Below, in pieces: positions 16,049-25,424 of a stretch of DNA of 64,000 nt. A program made the translations under genes and the position numbers. The notes beneath the pieces were generated by a model, which saw only the letters and a list, made by a program, of their open reading frames with translations, was not told where the DNA came from and searched no databases. The stretch comes from Coriobacteriia bacterium (lineage in GTDB: Bacteria; Actinomycetota; Coriobacteriia; WRKU01; WQUG01). Each line of letters starts with the position of its first letter. The stretch's first letter is position 1. Where the stretch lies: positions 94,769 through 158,768 of the forward strand of contig WRBC01000004.1 of the NCBI GenBank assembly GCA_009779855.1. Reading direction: 5' to 3'.

Positions 16049-18193
16049 ATGACTTCATCGGTGGTTAAGTTACATGACTTTACAAAACCAGATAAGAATC
16101 CGGCGCAAGGTCTATTAGGAATAGTTACAGAGGCTCAACTCTCAATCCGAAAACATCGCTACCATGAGGCAAGTGACATACTTGCCATGGCGCAGCATGT
16201 AGACAAAGGTAAGGCAGAACTTAGAATCGCAAGGGCGTTTCTTGAAATTCGTTGCCAGATGGCACTTTCAAACCTAGAAAAAGCTCATTATGCCTGGCAA
16301 GATCTGGAGGAAATTTTTCTAAGACATCCTCAAATGAACAATTCAGAGGCAATGCTTTTAGGTGCACGCCTACACTGGGCGCATGGAGACATTACAGGGG
16401 CATTGCAATGCTCCAAGAAAGCACGCTCTCTTTCGCGCAATTCCAGAGATTTAATTTTGTCCCAAACTGCTCTTGCCAGGACTGACCTTTACCTTCGCGG
16501 AAGCGCAGCTACTGCCCTAGAAGAGCTTATGCCCATTTGGTCCGCACTCAAAGTAGACTGCAGCTTCTCTGAGAATTCTAAAGACCTCAGCAGTCAGTTA
16601 AAAAGAACACTGATACTTGCTGCACTGACACAGGGGAAGCTTCACTTAGCTCAAAGCCTTGCAGAAAAGGTAGAAACTTTAAGGTCTGTCTTAGATCTCG
16701 AGCTTCATGTATTGACAGGTATCATAAGCATCTTCGCAGGAGAAACTAACCTAGCCATTCGAGCTGCGCAAGATATAGACCTTGTGCAGTTAAAAGACGG
16801 ATCAAGCAGACAAGAGTACGGGTCACTAGCGTGGTGGCAGTCCATAATCTATCATGCAGCAGGACTAGAGAAAGAGGCTTATCGAAAAGCAGAGGATTAC
16901 CATGAGCTAATTACCGCCCTAGGAACTAGTACTCAACCCAGTGAACTGCAGCCTTATGCAGACGCACTTTTGGCTTCTTGCTTAATCCAGCGAAAAGGTA
17001 TCACACGCGCCTCGCAGCTTACTGGTAAATACATGAATGATAGTGTCTTAAGTGCGCCCATAAAAGCGATGATTACTCTATGCGAAGCTTTGATCATTTA
17101 CGAAACAGAAGGACTTCGCAAGTCAAAATCCTTGCTACGAAAACAAAAAGGGCAGGTATTTAATCAGGACTCTATCATGGCAGTTGGTCTTATGTGCTAC
17201 GCTCACAAAAATCTGCTTACCCTGCTATGTAAGTGCTTTAGCGTGGAGCAATTGCCACCAAAACTCACTGATCTTTTGGATAGTGAGGCTTTTCAAGCTA
17301 AGTATGCTTTTACAGAAAAACAGTTACAGCAAGGGGAGTCTGCAAAATTACACAAAAGATTTGCCTCTTGCAATAAGCAGATAAAATTTCAACATGAGCG
17401 CGAAAAACCTCTGCAAATTCGACTCTTTGGAGGACTGGAGGTTAATGTAGCTGGGAATGCACTCGACTTGAGGGGTTGGGGAAACAGTAAAACTCGAAGC
17501 CTCTTTATTTGCATGGCGCTAAATGCCGGAAACGAATTGGCACGCGAGGAACTTATTGAACGCCTTTGGCCAAAACAGTCTATAGGCAAAATACGAAATA
17601 GCTATAATGTTACATGGTGTCAGATGCGAAGAAAAATTCTTGATGTTCTGCCAAGTAAAGCCAACGGAGAAGCTGACTACATCTATGATTCATTTCAAAA
17701 CAATGGAGGCAGATGTATCTTAAAGACGCAAGAAGTCTATATAGACATTCATGATTTCAGTAGGCTAAGCGGAAAACTTACAGACTATTTACACGCAGAC
17801 AACAAGTCCGCCTGCTTAGCAACAATAAAGCAAATGATAGAAATCTACAAAGGAGACTTACTGCCTGGCGATCGCTACCTAGAGTGGCTTGAGATAGAGC
17901 GGAAACATTACAGCAAGGTGTTTCTCGACGCAATGCTACTAGGCGCAAATATATGCCTAGAGGATGAAGAGCCAGAGGCCGCGCTTTTCTATTTGCATCG
18001 TATCGATTTTCTACAGTCAGACAATGAGGAACTTCACTATCTAAGCATGAAAGCTTATGCTGCTGCAGGACGCAGAGAAGATGCAATCAACACCTACCTA
18101 GAATGCAGGCGTTATTTACGTGACGAATTGGGGCTGGATCCCAGTCAACGAATCACAGATATCTACCAGAAACTTTTGTGTGCAAGCACTTAA
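16049..18193 (+). CDS. TPR-BTAD (SARP-like) transcriptional regulator
   Basis: The protein has 714 aa. Residues about 20-440 are helical and Ala/Leu-rich, consistent with tetratricopeptide repeats. From about residue 455, LQIRLFGGLEV begins a winged-helix DNA-binding domain, with the TRSLFICMAL and REELIERLWP region typical of SARP proteins. The last 145 residues are a BTAD domain (GDLLPGDRYLEWLEIER, ending in ECRRYLRDELGLDPS). The order is TPR first and DNA-binding domain last, the reverse of AfsR, and there is no NB-ARC ATPase. It follows the tRNAs and faces secA; its target is unknown. The formate dehydrogenase cluster is a nearby candidate. Confidence 0.82.
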   Translation: MTSSVVKLHDFTKPDKNPAQGLLGIVTEAQLSIRKHRYHEASDILAMAQHVDKGKAELRIARAFLEIRCQMALSNLEKAHYAWQDLEEIFLRHPQMNNSEAMLLGARLHWAHGDITGALQCSKKARSLSRNSRDLILSQTALARTDLYLRGSAATALEELMPIWSALKVDCSFSENSKDLSSQLKRTLILAALTQGKLHLAQSLAEKVETLRSVLDLELHVLTGIISIFAGETNLAIRAAQDIDLVQLKDGSSRQEYGSLAWWQSIIYHAAGLEKEAYRKAEDYHELITALGTSTQPSELQPYADALLASCLIQRKGITRASQLTGKYMNDSVLSAPIKAMITLCEALIIYETEGLRKSKSLLRKQKGQVFNQDSIMAVGLMCYAHKNLLTLLCKCFSVEQLPPKLTDLLDSEAFQAKYAFTEKQLQQGESAKLHKRFASCNKQIKFQHEREKPLQIRLFGGLEVNVAGNALDLRGWGNSKTRSLFICMALNAGNELAREELIERLWPKQSIGKIRNSYNVTWCQMRRKILDVLPSKANGEADYIYDSFQNNGGRCILKTQEVYIDIHDFSRLSGKLTDYLHADNKSACLATIKQMIEIYKGDLLPGDRYLEWLEIERKHYSKVFLDAMLLGANICLEDEEPEAALFYLHRIDFLQSDNEELHYLSMKAYAAAGRREDAINTYLECRRYLRDELGLDPSQRITDIYQKLLCAST

Positions 18194-18348
18194 GTCAGGG
18201 CAATGGTGGGCAGGAAATAAGGTAATTTCGCAGAGATAAGGTTGCGAGATTGTGAGAGTCTGACGACCTGCTCACCCTACCTTGACGCTATGTTAGAATT
18301 ATGGGTTGGTAAATACCGTTTCTATGTTGTGAAGGAAAGCGAAAATCC

Positions 18349-21117
18349 ATGGCAAAATTACTTGCATCTATCTTTTCTTTCGGAGAAGGTAAAGCACTTT
18401 CAGATTACGAAAAAAAGATCAAAAAAATTAATGAACTTGAAGAAAAATATAAGGCGTTACGTGACGAGGATTTCCCGCGCGCTACTGAAGAGTTTAAGGA
18501 ACGTGTGCGGGGCGGGGAGAAGCTAGATGACCTAATAATCGAAGCCTTTGCCGCTGTTCGTGAAGGGTCAAGGCGTTCGCTGGGCATGCGTCACTATGAT
18601 GTTCAGCTTATAGGTGCAATGGTACTTCATGACGGAAAGATTGCGGAAATGAAGACGGGTGAAGGTAAGACCCTTGTGGCAACAGCCGCAGTGTATCTAA
18701 ATGCCCTGGCTGACAAAGGAGTTCATGTAGTAACGGTAAACGACTACTTAGCCAGCCGTGACGCGGAGTGGATGGGCAAGCTTTACAACTTTATGGGTCT
18801 TGAGGTGGGAACAGTTGTAGCACAAATGCCTCCTGAACTACGTAGACCAGCCTATGCCGCTGACGTAACCTATGGCACAAATTCAGAGTTTGGCTTTGAT
18901 TATCTGCGTGACAATATGGCGACACGCTCTGAAGATCGCGTTCAACGAGGGCACAATTTTGCCATTGTTGATGAGGTTGACTCAATTCTTATTGATGAGG
19001 CAAGAACTCCTCTAATCATTTCAGGTGCAGGCGCCAAATCTGCAAGTACCTATAAAGACTTTGCAAAAGCTGTTGCAAAGCTTGAAAACGAAAAAGATTT
19101 TGACTTAGATGAGGCGAAGCGTACCTGTGCCCCTACTGAGTCTGGGATCTCTAAAGTTGAACGCATGCTTAGCATTGAAGATATCTACATGGATCCATCT
19201 GGTCAAATGGTTAATCACCTGCAGCAGGCTCTAAAGGCACAATTCCTGTTTAAGCGTGATGTTGACTACATGGTAAAAGATGGTGAGGTTCTAATTGTAG
19301 ATGAGTTCACTGGTCGTCCTATGGTTGGACGTCGCTACTCAGATGGCTTACATCAGGCTATTGAAGCAAAAGAGCGCGTTAGCATTCGCGAAGAAAATCA
19401 GACACTCGCGACAATTACTCTTCAGAATTATTTTAGAATGTATGATAAATTGTCGGGAATGACAGGTACTGCGGTAACCGAAGATAAGGAATTCCGCGAG
19501 ATTTATAAGCTGCCCGTAATGGTTATTCCAACCAATATGCCAATGGTTAGAGAAGATCGCACTGATCTTGTCTATCGCAATGTGGAAACAAAATATAACG
19601 CTGTGGCTGACTTAGTAGCAGAGTGCAACAAGAAAGGTCAACCAGTTCTACTAGGTACAATCTCGATTGAGCACTCAGAGTACTTGTCTTTCTTGCTTAA
19701 AAAGCGCGGTATTAAACACAGTATTCTAAACGCTAAGCATCATGATAAAGAGGCACTCATTATTGCTCAAGCTGGTCGGCTAGGATCAGTAACTATCGCA
19801 ACTAATATGGCAGGTCGTGGTACCGATATTTTACTCGGTGGAAATCCTGATAAGTTAGTTGACCAGTTCTTGCATGCTGCAGGAATTAGCCCTGAGGATG
19901 CTACCGATGAAGAGCGTGATGCCGCTCGCAAGAAAGCGAAAGAAGAATGCGCAACAGAACGCAAGCAAGTTATTGAAGCCGGTGGACTTGCAGTGATTGG
20001 CACTGAACGTCATGAAGCCAGACGTATCGACAATCAGCTACGTGGCCGTAGTGGTCGTCAGGGTGATCCTGGACTGTCACAGTTCTACCTTTCACTAGAA
20101 GACGATCTAATGCGCTTGTTTGGCGGAGATCGCATGCAGCGAATCAGTGACATGATGGAAAGCGCTGATGTGCCAGACGACATGCCTATTGGGGCAAAGG
20201 TGGTTGCAAAGGCAGTAGAGGGTGCGCAGCGTAAAGTAGAGCTCATGAACTTTGCTTCACGTAAACATGTTCTTGAATACGATGATGTAATGAATAAGCA
20301 GCGTGAAGTTATCTATGCTGAACGCACAAAAGTTTTGGACGGAAAAGATATTCACGACCAGGTGGAATTCGCTACAAATAAGATTATTGAGCTTGCTGTA
20401 AAAGAATACTGTGGTGATGACAAGTCTGATCCTGCTACCTGGGACACAGAGGCTCTAGCTAAGTGGTTCCAAGACTTCACAGGTATTAGAGCAGGTGATG
20501 CACGCAAGGCATTGGCGGATACTTCTAAGACATCCGAATGCTCAGAAATCCTATGCGAGGCAAGCAAGGCCAAATATGCTGAGAAAGAAAACCTCTTAGG
20601 TCCAGATAATGTGCGTGACCTAGAGAGACAGGTAATGCTACGTATTTTGGATACGCGCTGGATGAGCCATCTTGAAGAGATGGACTATCTTAAAGAAGGT
20701 ATCGGCATGCGCGCCATGGGACAAAGAGACCCAAAAGTTGAGTACAAAAATGACGCTTATGAAATGTTTATTGGGCTAGTTCAGGCTATTGATGAGGACT
20801 TTGTCAAAACTCTCATGCACATTAATGTAGTCGTAGAGCCCCAACAGGAATCACCTGCATTTTTACGCGGAGCAAGTTACTCTGCTCCACAAGAAGCAGG
20901 GGGTGGCGGATCTGTAAGTGCAGCCGCTGCAGCGGCAACTGCAGACATGGGGCCAAGTTCTGGCGATATCAAAGCTGCAGCAAGTGCCGCAGGCGGTGGA
21001 AAAACAAAAACAGTTACTAAAAACAAAGATGATGCATTTGCAAACGCAGGACGTAATGACCCCTGCCCTTGTGGATCAGGGCTTAAGTATAAAAAGTGTC
21101 ACGGACTAAATTCCTAA
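18349..21117 (+). CDS. secA: Preprotein translocase ATPase SecA
   Basis: This is the ATP-driven motor of the Sec pathway, 922 aa. Walker A is MKTGEGKT (near 100), the DEAD-box Walker B is VDEVDSILIDEA (near 210), and AGRGTDI and GRSGRQGD belong to the second motor domain. A low-complexity Ala/Gly-rich linker precedes the C-terminal zinc motif CPCGSGLKYKKCHG, which binds SecB or phospholipid in other species. The protein is full-length with normal motifs. SecG is encoded near the other end of the window. Confidence 0.97.
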   Translation: MAKLLASIFSFGEGKALSDYEKKIKKINELEEKYKALRDEDFPRATEEFKERVRGGEKLDDLIIEAFAAVREGSRRSLGMRHYDVQLIGAMVLHDGKIAEMKTGEGKTLVATAAVYLNALADKGVHVVTVNDYLASRDAEWMGKLYNFMGLEVGTVVAQMPPELRRPAYAADVTYGTNSEFGFDYLRDNMATRSEDRVQRGHNFAIVDEVDSILIDEARTPLIISGAGAKSASTYKDFAKAVAKLENEKDFDLDEAKRTCAPTESGISKVERMLSIEDIYMDPSGQMVNHLQQALKAQFLFKRDVDYMVKDGEVLIVDEFTGRPMVGRRYSDGLHQAIEAKERVSIREENQTLATITLQNYFRMYDKLSGMTGTAVTEDKEFREIYKLPVMVIPTNMPMVREDRTDLVYRNVETKYNAVADLVAECNKKGQPVLLGTISIEHSEYLSFLLKKRGIKHSILNAKHHDKEALIIAQAGRLGSVTIATNMAGRGTDILLGGNPDKLVDQFLHAAGISPEDATDEERDAARKKAKEECATERKQVIEAGGLAVIGTERHEARRIDNQLRGRSGRQGDPGLSQFYLSLEDDLMRLFGGDRMQRISDMMESADVPDDMPIGAKVVAKAVEGAQRKVELMNFASRKHVLEYDDVMNKQREVIYAERTKVLDGKDIHDQVEFATNKIIELAVKEYCGDDKSDPATWDTEALAKWFQDFTGIRAGDARKALADTSKTSECSEILCEASKAKYAEKENLLGPDNVRDLERQVMLRILDTRWMSHLEEMDYLKEGIGMRAMGQRDPKVEYKNDAYEMFIGLVQAIDEDFVKTLMHINVVVEPQQESPAFLRGASYSAPQEAGGGGSVSAAAAAATADMGPSSGDIKAAASAAGGGKTKTVTKNKDDAFANAGRNDPCPCGSGLKYKKCHGLNS

Positions 21118-21148
21118 CCAGACACCCCATTACTAAGTACCGGAATTT

Positions 21149-22261
21149 ATGCTAGAAAACAGAAACAGCGAGATACTTGAGCTTCGTCAACGTCAGCAGT
21201 ACCTTGCCGAGCAATTAGCATCAGATCAGAAACGCACTGAGCTTCTTGAGTTAGAGAAGCTCAGTGCTGCCCCCAATTTTTGGAATAATCAGATAAACGC
21301 TCAGAGCGTAATGGGGCGTGCTGCTGCAATTCGCGATAACATTGAGGCTTTCAAGCAGTTATCTACAGACCTTGATGATTTGGACGTTGCCCATGACCTG
21401 TCATTATCGGAAGATGATATGGATTTGGCTGCAGAGGTAAGTAGTGAATTGAAGCGCCTTGACGGACAAATTGCCGAACTGGAAATAATAACATGGTTTG
21501 ATGATGAACTGGACTCAGAAGATGCCATTATAACTATCACTCCTGGTCAAGGGGGTCTTGAAGCTCAGGACTGGACAGGAATACTTTTTCGTATGTATCA
21601 AAAATACGCTGATAGGCAGGGTTGGAAAATCACGGTACATGATGCCCCTGCAGGCGAAGCGATAGGACTTGACCGTGCTGTATTTACCTTGTCTGGACCG
21701 AATGCATATGGCATGCTGCGGAGCGAGGTTGGCACACATCGTCTAGTAAGGATTAGTCCTACCGATATTAAAAAGCGTCGCCAAACAACCTTTGCCGGGG
21801 TAAGTGTCTTGCCTGTCTTGCCTGATGATATCGAAGTGGACATTAAAGATGAGGATATTCGCATAGATGTATTTAGGTCTAGCGGTCCTGGAGGGCAAAG
21901 TGTAAATACAACAGATTCGGCGGTGCGCATCACTCATATTCCCAGTGGGATTGTTGTAACCTGCCAAAACGAGAAATCACAACTCCAAAACAGGGAGTCA
22001 GCTCTTTCCATACTGAAGGCACGTCTCTACGAGGAAGAGAAGGCTCGTCGTGATGCAGAAATAGAAGAGTTGCGCGGACCCAAGACAAGCATTGCCTGGG
22101 GGACTCAAATACGCAATTATGTACTTTACCCCTTCCAACTAGTCAAAGATGTAAGGACTGGCCTAGAAAAAGGAAATGTTGACGCTGTCCTTGATGGAGA
22201 CATTGATGACTTTGTAGTTTCATTTCATCAGTGGCGCGCCAAACAGTCCAACAAGGCTTAG
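21149..22261 (+). CDS. prfB: Peptide chain release factor 2
   Basis: RF2 terminates translation at UGA and UAA. The 370-aa protein has the peptidyl-tRNA hydrolysis GGQ at 248-250 and a normal overall layout. The stop-codon recognition tripeptide, SPF in classical RF2, reads SPT here (residues 203-205, bases 21755-21763). No programmed frameshift is seen: the frame is continuous from the ATG and there is no early in-frame TGA. UGA also encodes selenocysteine in this genome. secA ends 31 bases upstream. Confidence 0.95.
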   Translation: MLENRNSEILELRQRQQYLAEQLASDQKRTELLELEKLSAAPNFWNNQINAQSVMGRAAAIRDNIEAFKQLSTDLDDLDVAHDLSLSEDDMDLAAEVSSELKRLDGQIAELEIITWFDDELDSEDAIITITPGQGGLEAQDWTGILFRMYQKYADRQGWKITVHDAPAGEAIGLDRAVFTLSGPNAYGMLRSEVGTHRLVRISPTDIKKRRQTTFAGVSVLPVLPDDIEVDIKDEDIRIDVFRSSGPGGQSVNTTDSAVRITHIPSGIVVTCQNEKSQLQNRESALSILKARLYEEEKARRDAEIEELRGPKTSIAWGTQIRNYVLYPFQLVKDVRTGLEKGNVDAVLDGDIDDFVVSFHQWRAKQSNKA

Positions 22262-22298
22262 CCTACCATTTAGCAGCAGAGAATCATTTAGGACTAAC

Positions 22299-23129
22299 AT
22301 GAAACACGAGCAAGAAAAATGTATAAAGGCTGACTTGCATGTCCATACCGTAGGGTCTGGTCATGGCTTTTCAACAGTAAAGGAAAACGCAGATGCTGCC
22401 ATCGAAAAAGGTATGGAGCTTATTGCAATCACTGATCATGGGCCGAGTGTTCCGCAGGGTGCACACAATTGGTATTTTTGGAATTTGAATCACGTTCCAG
22501 GGATCTATAAAGGCCTCACTATTTTAAGGGGGTGCGAAGCAAATATTATTCCTGACGGTAACCCCTACGAATCTAGATGGGGAATAGATGTAGCAGACAT
22601 TGTTGCTCGCAGACTTGATTACGTCACTATAGGCTTTCATCCAACTACAGGCTTTGATGAAGGTGACGAAGATAAAAATACTGCTGCACTTATCAAGGCG
22701 ATGCAAAGCCCTTATGTGGACCAATTTAACCATCCTGGCAATTTGATTGAGTTTCCCCTTGATGTCGATGCTGTAATTGCAGCAGCCATTGAGTATAACG
22801 TTGTGCTTGAGCTGAATAACTCTTCTCTTAATCCTTTGGGCGCACGCGCTGGAAGCAAGATGCTCGAGATAGAGTTTGCCGCAAAGGCTTATACAGCTGG
22901 GGCCACACTATCCATCAATAGTGACGCGCACCACTCAACAGGCATTGGCAACGTTGAACCAGCACTTAGCTACGCAAAGGAATACGGTATTCCTATTGAT
23001 GCCTTTCTTAATACTGACGCAAAGCGCGTAATCAAACACATCAAAACAAAAAGAGACAGACCACTCTTGTCAACGTGTCAAGAAAAAACTGAACCGCATG
23101 ACGAAGCAAAGACAAGCACACCCCAGTAA
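22299..23129 (+). CDS. PHP-domain phosphatase, YcdX family
   Basis: This is a metal-dependent phosphoesterase of 276 aa. The PHP metal ligands are visible as DLHVHTVGSGHG (N-terminal), ITDHGPSVP, RGCEANI, FNHPGN and SINSDAHHS. These match the YcdX-type trinuclear zinc phosphatases. The C-terminal 20 residues are polar and unconserved-looking. The substrate is not known. It stands alone between prfB and a small membrane protein gene. Confidence 0.87.
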   Translation: MKHEQEKCIKADLHVHTVGSGHGFSTVKENADAAIEKGMELIAITDHGPSVPQGAHNWYFWNLNHVPGIYKGLTILRGCEANIIPDGNPYESRWGIDVADIVARRLDYVTIGFHPTTGFDEGDEDKNTAALIKAMQSPYVDQFNHPGNLIEFPLDVDAVIAAAIEYNVVLELNNSSLNPLGARAGSKMLEIEFAAKAYTAGATLSINSDAHHSTGIGNVEPALSYAKEYGIPIDAFLNTDAKRVIKHIKTKRDRPLLSTCQEKTEPHDEAKTSTPQ

Positions 23130-23301
23130 AGGGCATGAGGCAACCTCTTGCACCAGTAGGGATAACACGATTGTAAGCACCTTTCTTGACCTTGGAGAAA
23201 AGCATGCAATTCAAGAAGAACTAGGCGGGAACCTACGAAAGAAGCCAAGATCCTGGCTTGAGTACTGGGATGATCGTCAAGCCATATACCAGGAGAATAA
23301 A

Positions 23302-23658
23302 ATGGAAGAAATTGAAACATACGAACCGACTGCCTATGAAAGGCTCATGGCCTTAGTTTCCTATCTTGCATTCTTTGTTCCAATTCTTACCAAGGACAGT
23401 CAGAGGTCAACCTTCGTCAGCTATCACATGAAGCAAAGCATAAACCTTCTTATTACTAACCTATTTTTTGTCACTGTTTATGGACTAGTAATATTTTTAT
23501 TTTCAATCTATCTACCTGACGGTCCAAGCCTACTTTACATTCTTCTAAGTGTTTTCTGGCTTTTTCCTATCTATTTGACAGGAAAAGGTATCGCCAATTC
23601 TTCCAGAGGGGACTGGGAACCACTTCCTCTAATTGGAAAAAACTTGATAGTTAAGTAG
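23302..23658 (+). CDS. Small membrane protein, DUF4870-like
   Basis: This 118-aa protein has three or four hydrophobic segments (YLAFFVPIL; LLITNLFFVTVYGLVIFLF; LYILLSVFWLFPIY) and a conserved-looking FVSYHMKQSINL, which resembles the DUF4870/Tic20-like family. The open frame extends back to 23098 inside the PHP gene, but AGGAG 6 bases before ATG 23302 and the start of family-like sequence there favour the short form. The function is unknown. Confidence 0.6.
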   Translation: MEEIETYEPTAYERLMALVSYLAFFVPILTKDSQRSTFVSYHMKQSINLLITNLFFVTVYGLVIFLFSIYLPDGPSLLYILLSVFWLFPIYLTGKGIANSSRGDWEPLPLIGKNLIVK

Positions 23659-23680
23659 TTGCTGTGCTATCTTAGGTAGT

Positions 23681-23718
23681 GACCTTTAATCTAGTCCTGT
23701 GAGGCTGGTAAGGACTCC
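23681..23718 (+). promoter_or_regulatory. PyrR-binding leader element
   Basis: GACCTTTAAT is followed by AGTCC-TGTG-AGGCT and then AGGACTCC. These match the PyrR-binding anti-antiterminator consensus (AGUCCxGxGAGGCU with flanking complementary AAGGA). It lies 140 bases before pyrR, so UMP-bound PyrR would shut down the operon through the RNA downstream. Confidence 0.85.
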
Positions 23719-23785
23719 CACATAGACGCAGACACACTTGTATGGTGTGGCTTTTTCACATCGCTGGTCGGCGTATCCTGTAGTT

Positions 23786-23836
23786 GCCCTTGCCTCTAGG
23801 TTTGGGCGATTTTTCTGTTTTTGTGCTTCAGCACAA
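23786..23836 (+). terminator. Attenuator of the pyr operon and following hairpin
   Basis: GCCC (23786-23789) pairs with GGGC (23804-23807) with an inner CC/GG pairing, followed by a T-rich run (23810-23822). This is a weak but plausible attenuator. A second perfect hairpin, TTGTGC-TTCA-GCACAA (23821-23836), lies just before the pyrR ribosome site GAGAGGAG and could affect translation of pyrR. Which structure PyrR controls is inference. Confidence 0.6.
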
Positions 23837-23858
23837 GACGTATCGAGAGGAGCGCTAG

Positions 23859-24482
<624 letters not shown>

Positions 24483-24488
24483 TCAAAA

Positions 24489-25424
24489 ATGTCAATGTTG
24501 AAAAGTAAACACTTGCTTAACATAGAAGACTTGAGCAATGACGAAATCTATGCAGTACTAGAAAACGCTAAGACCTTTAAAGAAATCAATGATCGTCCTA
24601 TAAAAAAATTACCAACACTTAGAGGGCGCACTATAGTTAACCTGTTCTTAGAGCCATCTACAAGAACCCGTGGCTCTTTTGAACTTGCACAAAAACGTCT
24701 CTCTGCTGACAGTCTAAACTTTTCTGCGTCAGCTTCTGCAACTACAAAGGGTGAATCACTTATAGATACCGCGCAGACCTTCGATGCCATGAAGGTCGAC
24801 ATGGTTATCGTTCGTCACAAATACGCAGGTACACCCTATGTGCTAACCCAGCATATGGATGCTCATATCGTTAATGGTGGTGACGGTATCAACGAACATC
24901 CAACACAAACCTTATTAGACCTTTTCACGATTCAGGAAAGACTGGGTCGCATTGAAGGTTTAACTGTGGGTATTGTTGGGGACATTGTGCATAGTCGCGT
25001 TGCTGGTTCACTTGCACCGGCATTAAAGCGCCTAGGTGCACGCGTAGTTTTTGTTGCCCCACCAGCGTACCAACCTGTAGTGCCTGAAGAATTAGGCGCA
25101 GAGGTTGCCTATGATTTCGACGCAGTATTGCCAGAACTAGATGTTGTCTGCTTGCTACGTATTCAAGGTGAGCGCGCAGAAGGCTTAAGTGTTCCCACTA
25201 TCAGAGAATATGCTTCACTGTACGGCTTGAACAAGCATCGCGCAGATACCCTCATGAAAAAAGATGCTATCATCCTGCATCCTGGACCCATGAATCGTGG
25301 TGTAGAGATTTCTTCCGATGTTATCACAGACCCGCGTGCATACATCCTTGACCAAGTAAATGCTGGCGTTGCTACACGCATGGCGATTATGTACATGATG
25401 CTAGGAGGCGAAGCAGGTGAGTAA
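24489..25424 (+). CDS. pyrB: Aspartate carbamoyltransferase catalytic subunit
   Basis: It condenses carbamoyl phosphate with aspartate, the committed step of pyrimidine synthesis. The protein has 311 aa. The carbamoyl phosphate loop EPSTRTRGSFE, the HPTQTLLDLFT motif and LHPGPMNRG are intact. No pyrI regulatory subunit is in the operon. The 3' end overlaps pyrC by 8 bases. Confidence 0.97.
   Translation: MSMLKSKHLLNIEDLSNDEIYAVLENAKTFKEINDRPIKKLPTLRGRTIVNLFLEPSTRTRGSFELAQKRLSADSLNFSASASATTKGESLIDTAQTFDAMKVDMVIVRHKYAGTPYVLTQHMDAHIVNGGDGINEHPTQTLLDLFTIQERLGRIEGLTVGIVGDIVHSRVAGSLAPALKRLGARVVFVAPPAYQPVVPEELGAEVAYDFDAVLPELDVVCLLRIQGERAEGLSVPTIREYASLYGLNKHRADTLMKKDAIILHPGPMNRGVEISSDVITDPRAYILDQVNAGVATRMAIMYMMLGGEAGE

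Noticed and set aside
21149-21250. Programmed frameshift in prfB
   Set aside because: The frame is open from the ATG with no early in-frame TGA or slippery CTTTGA.
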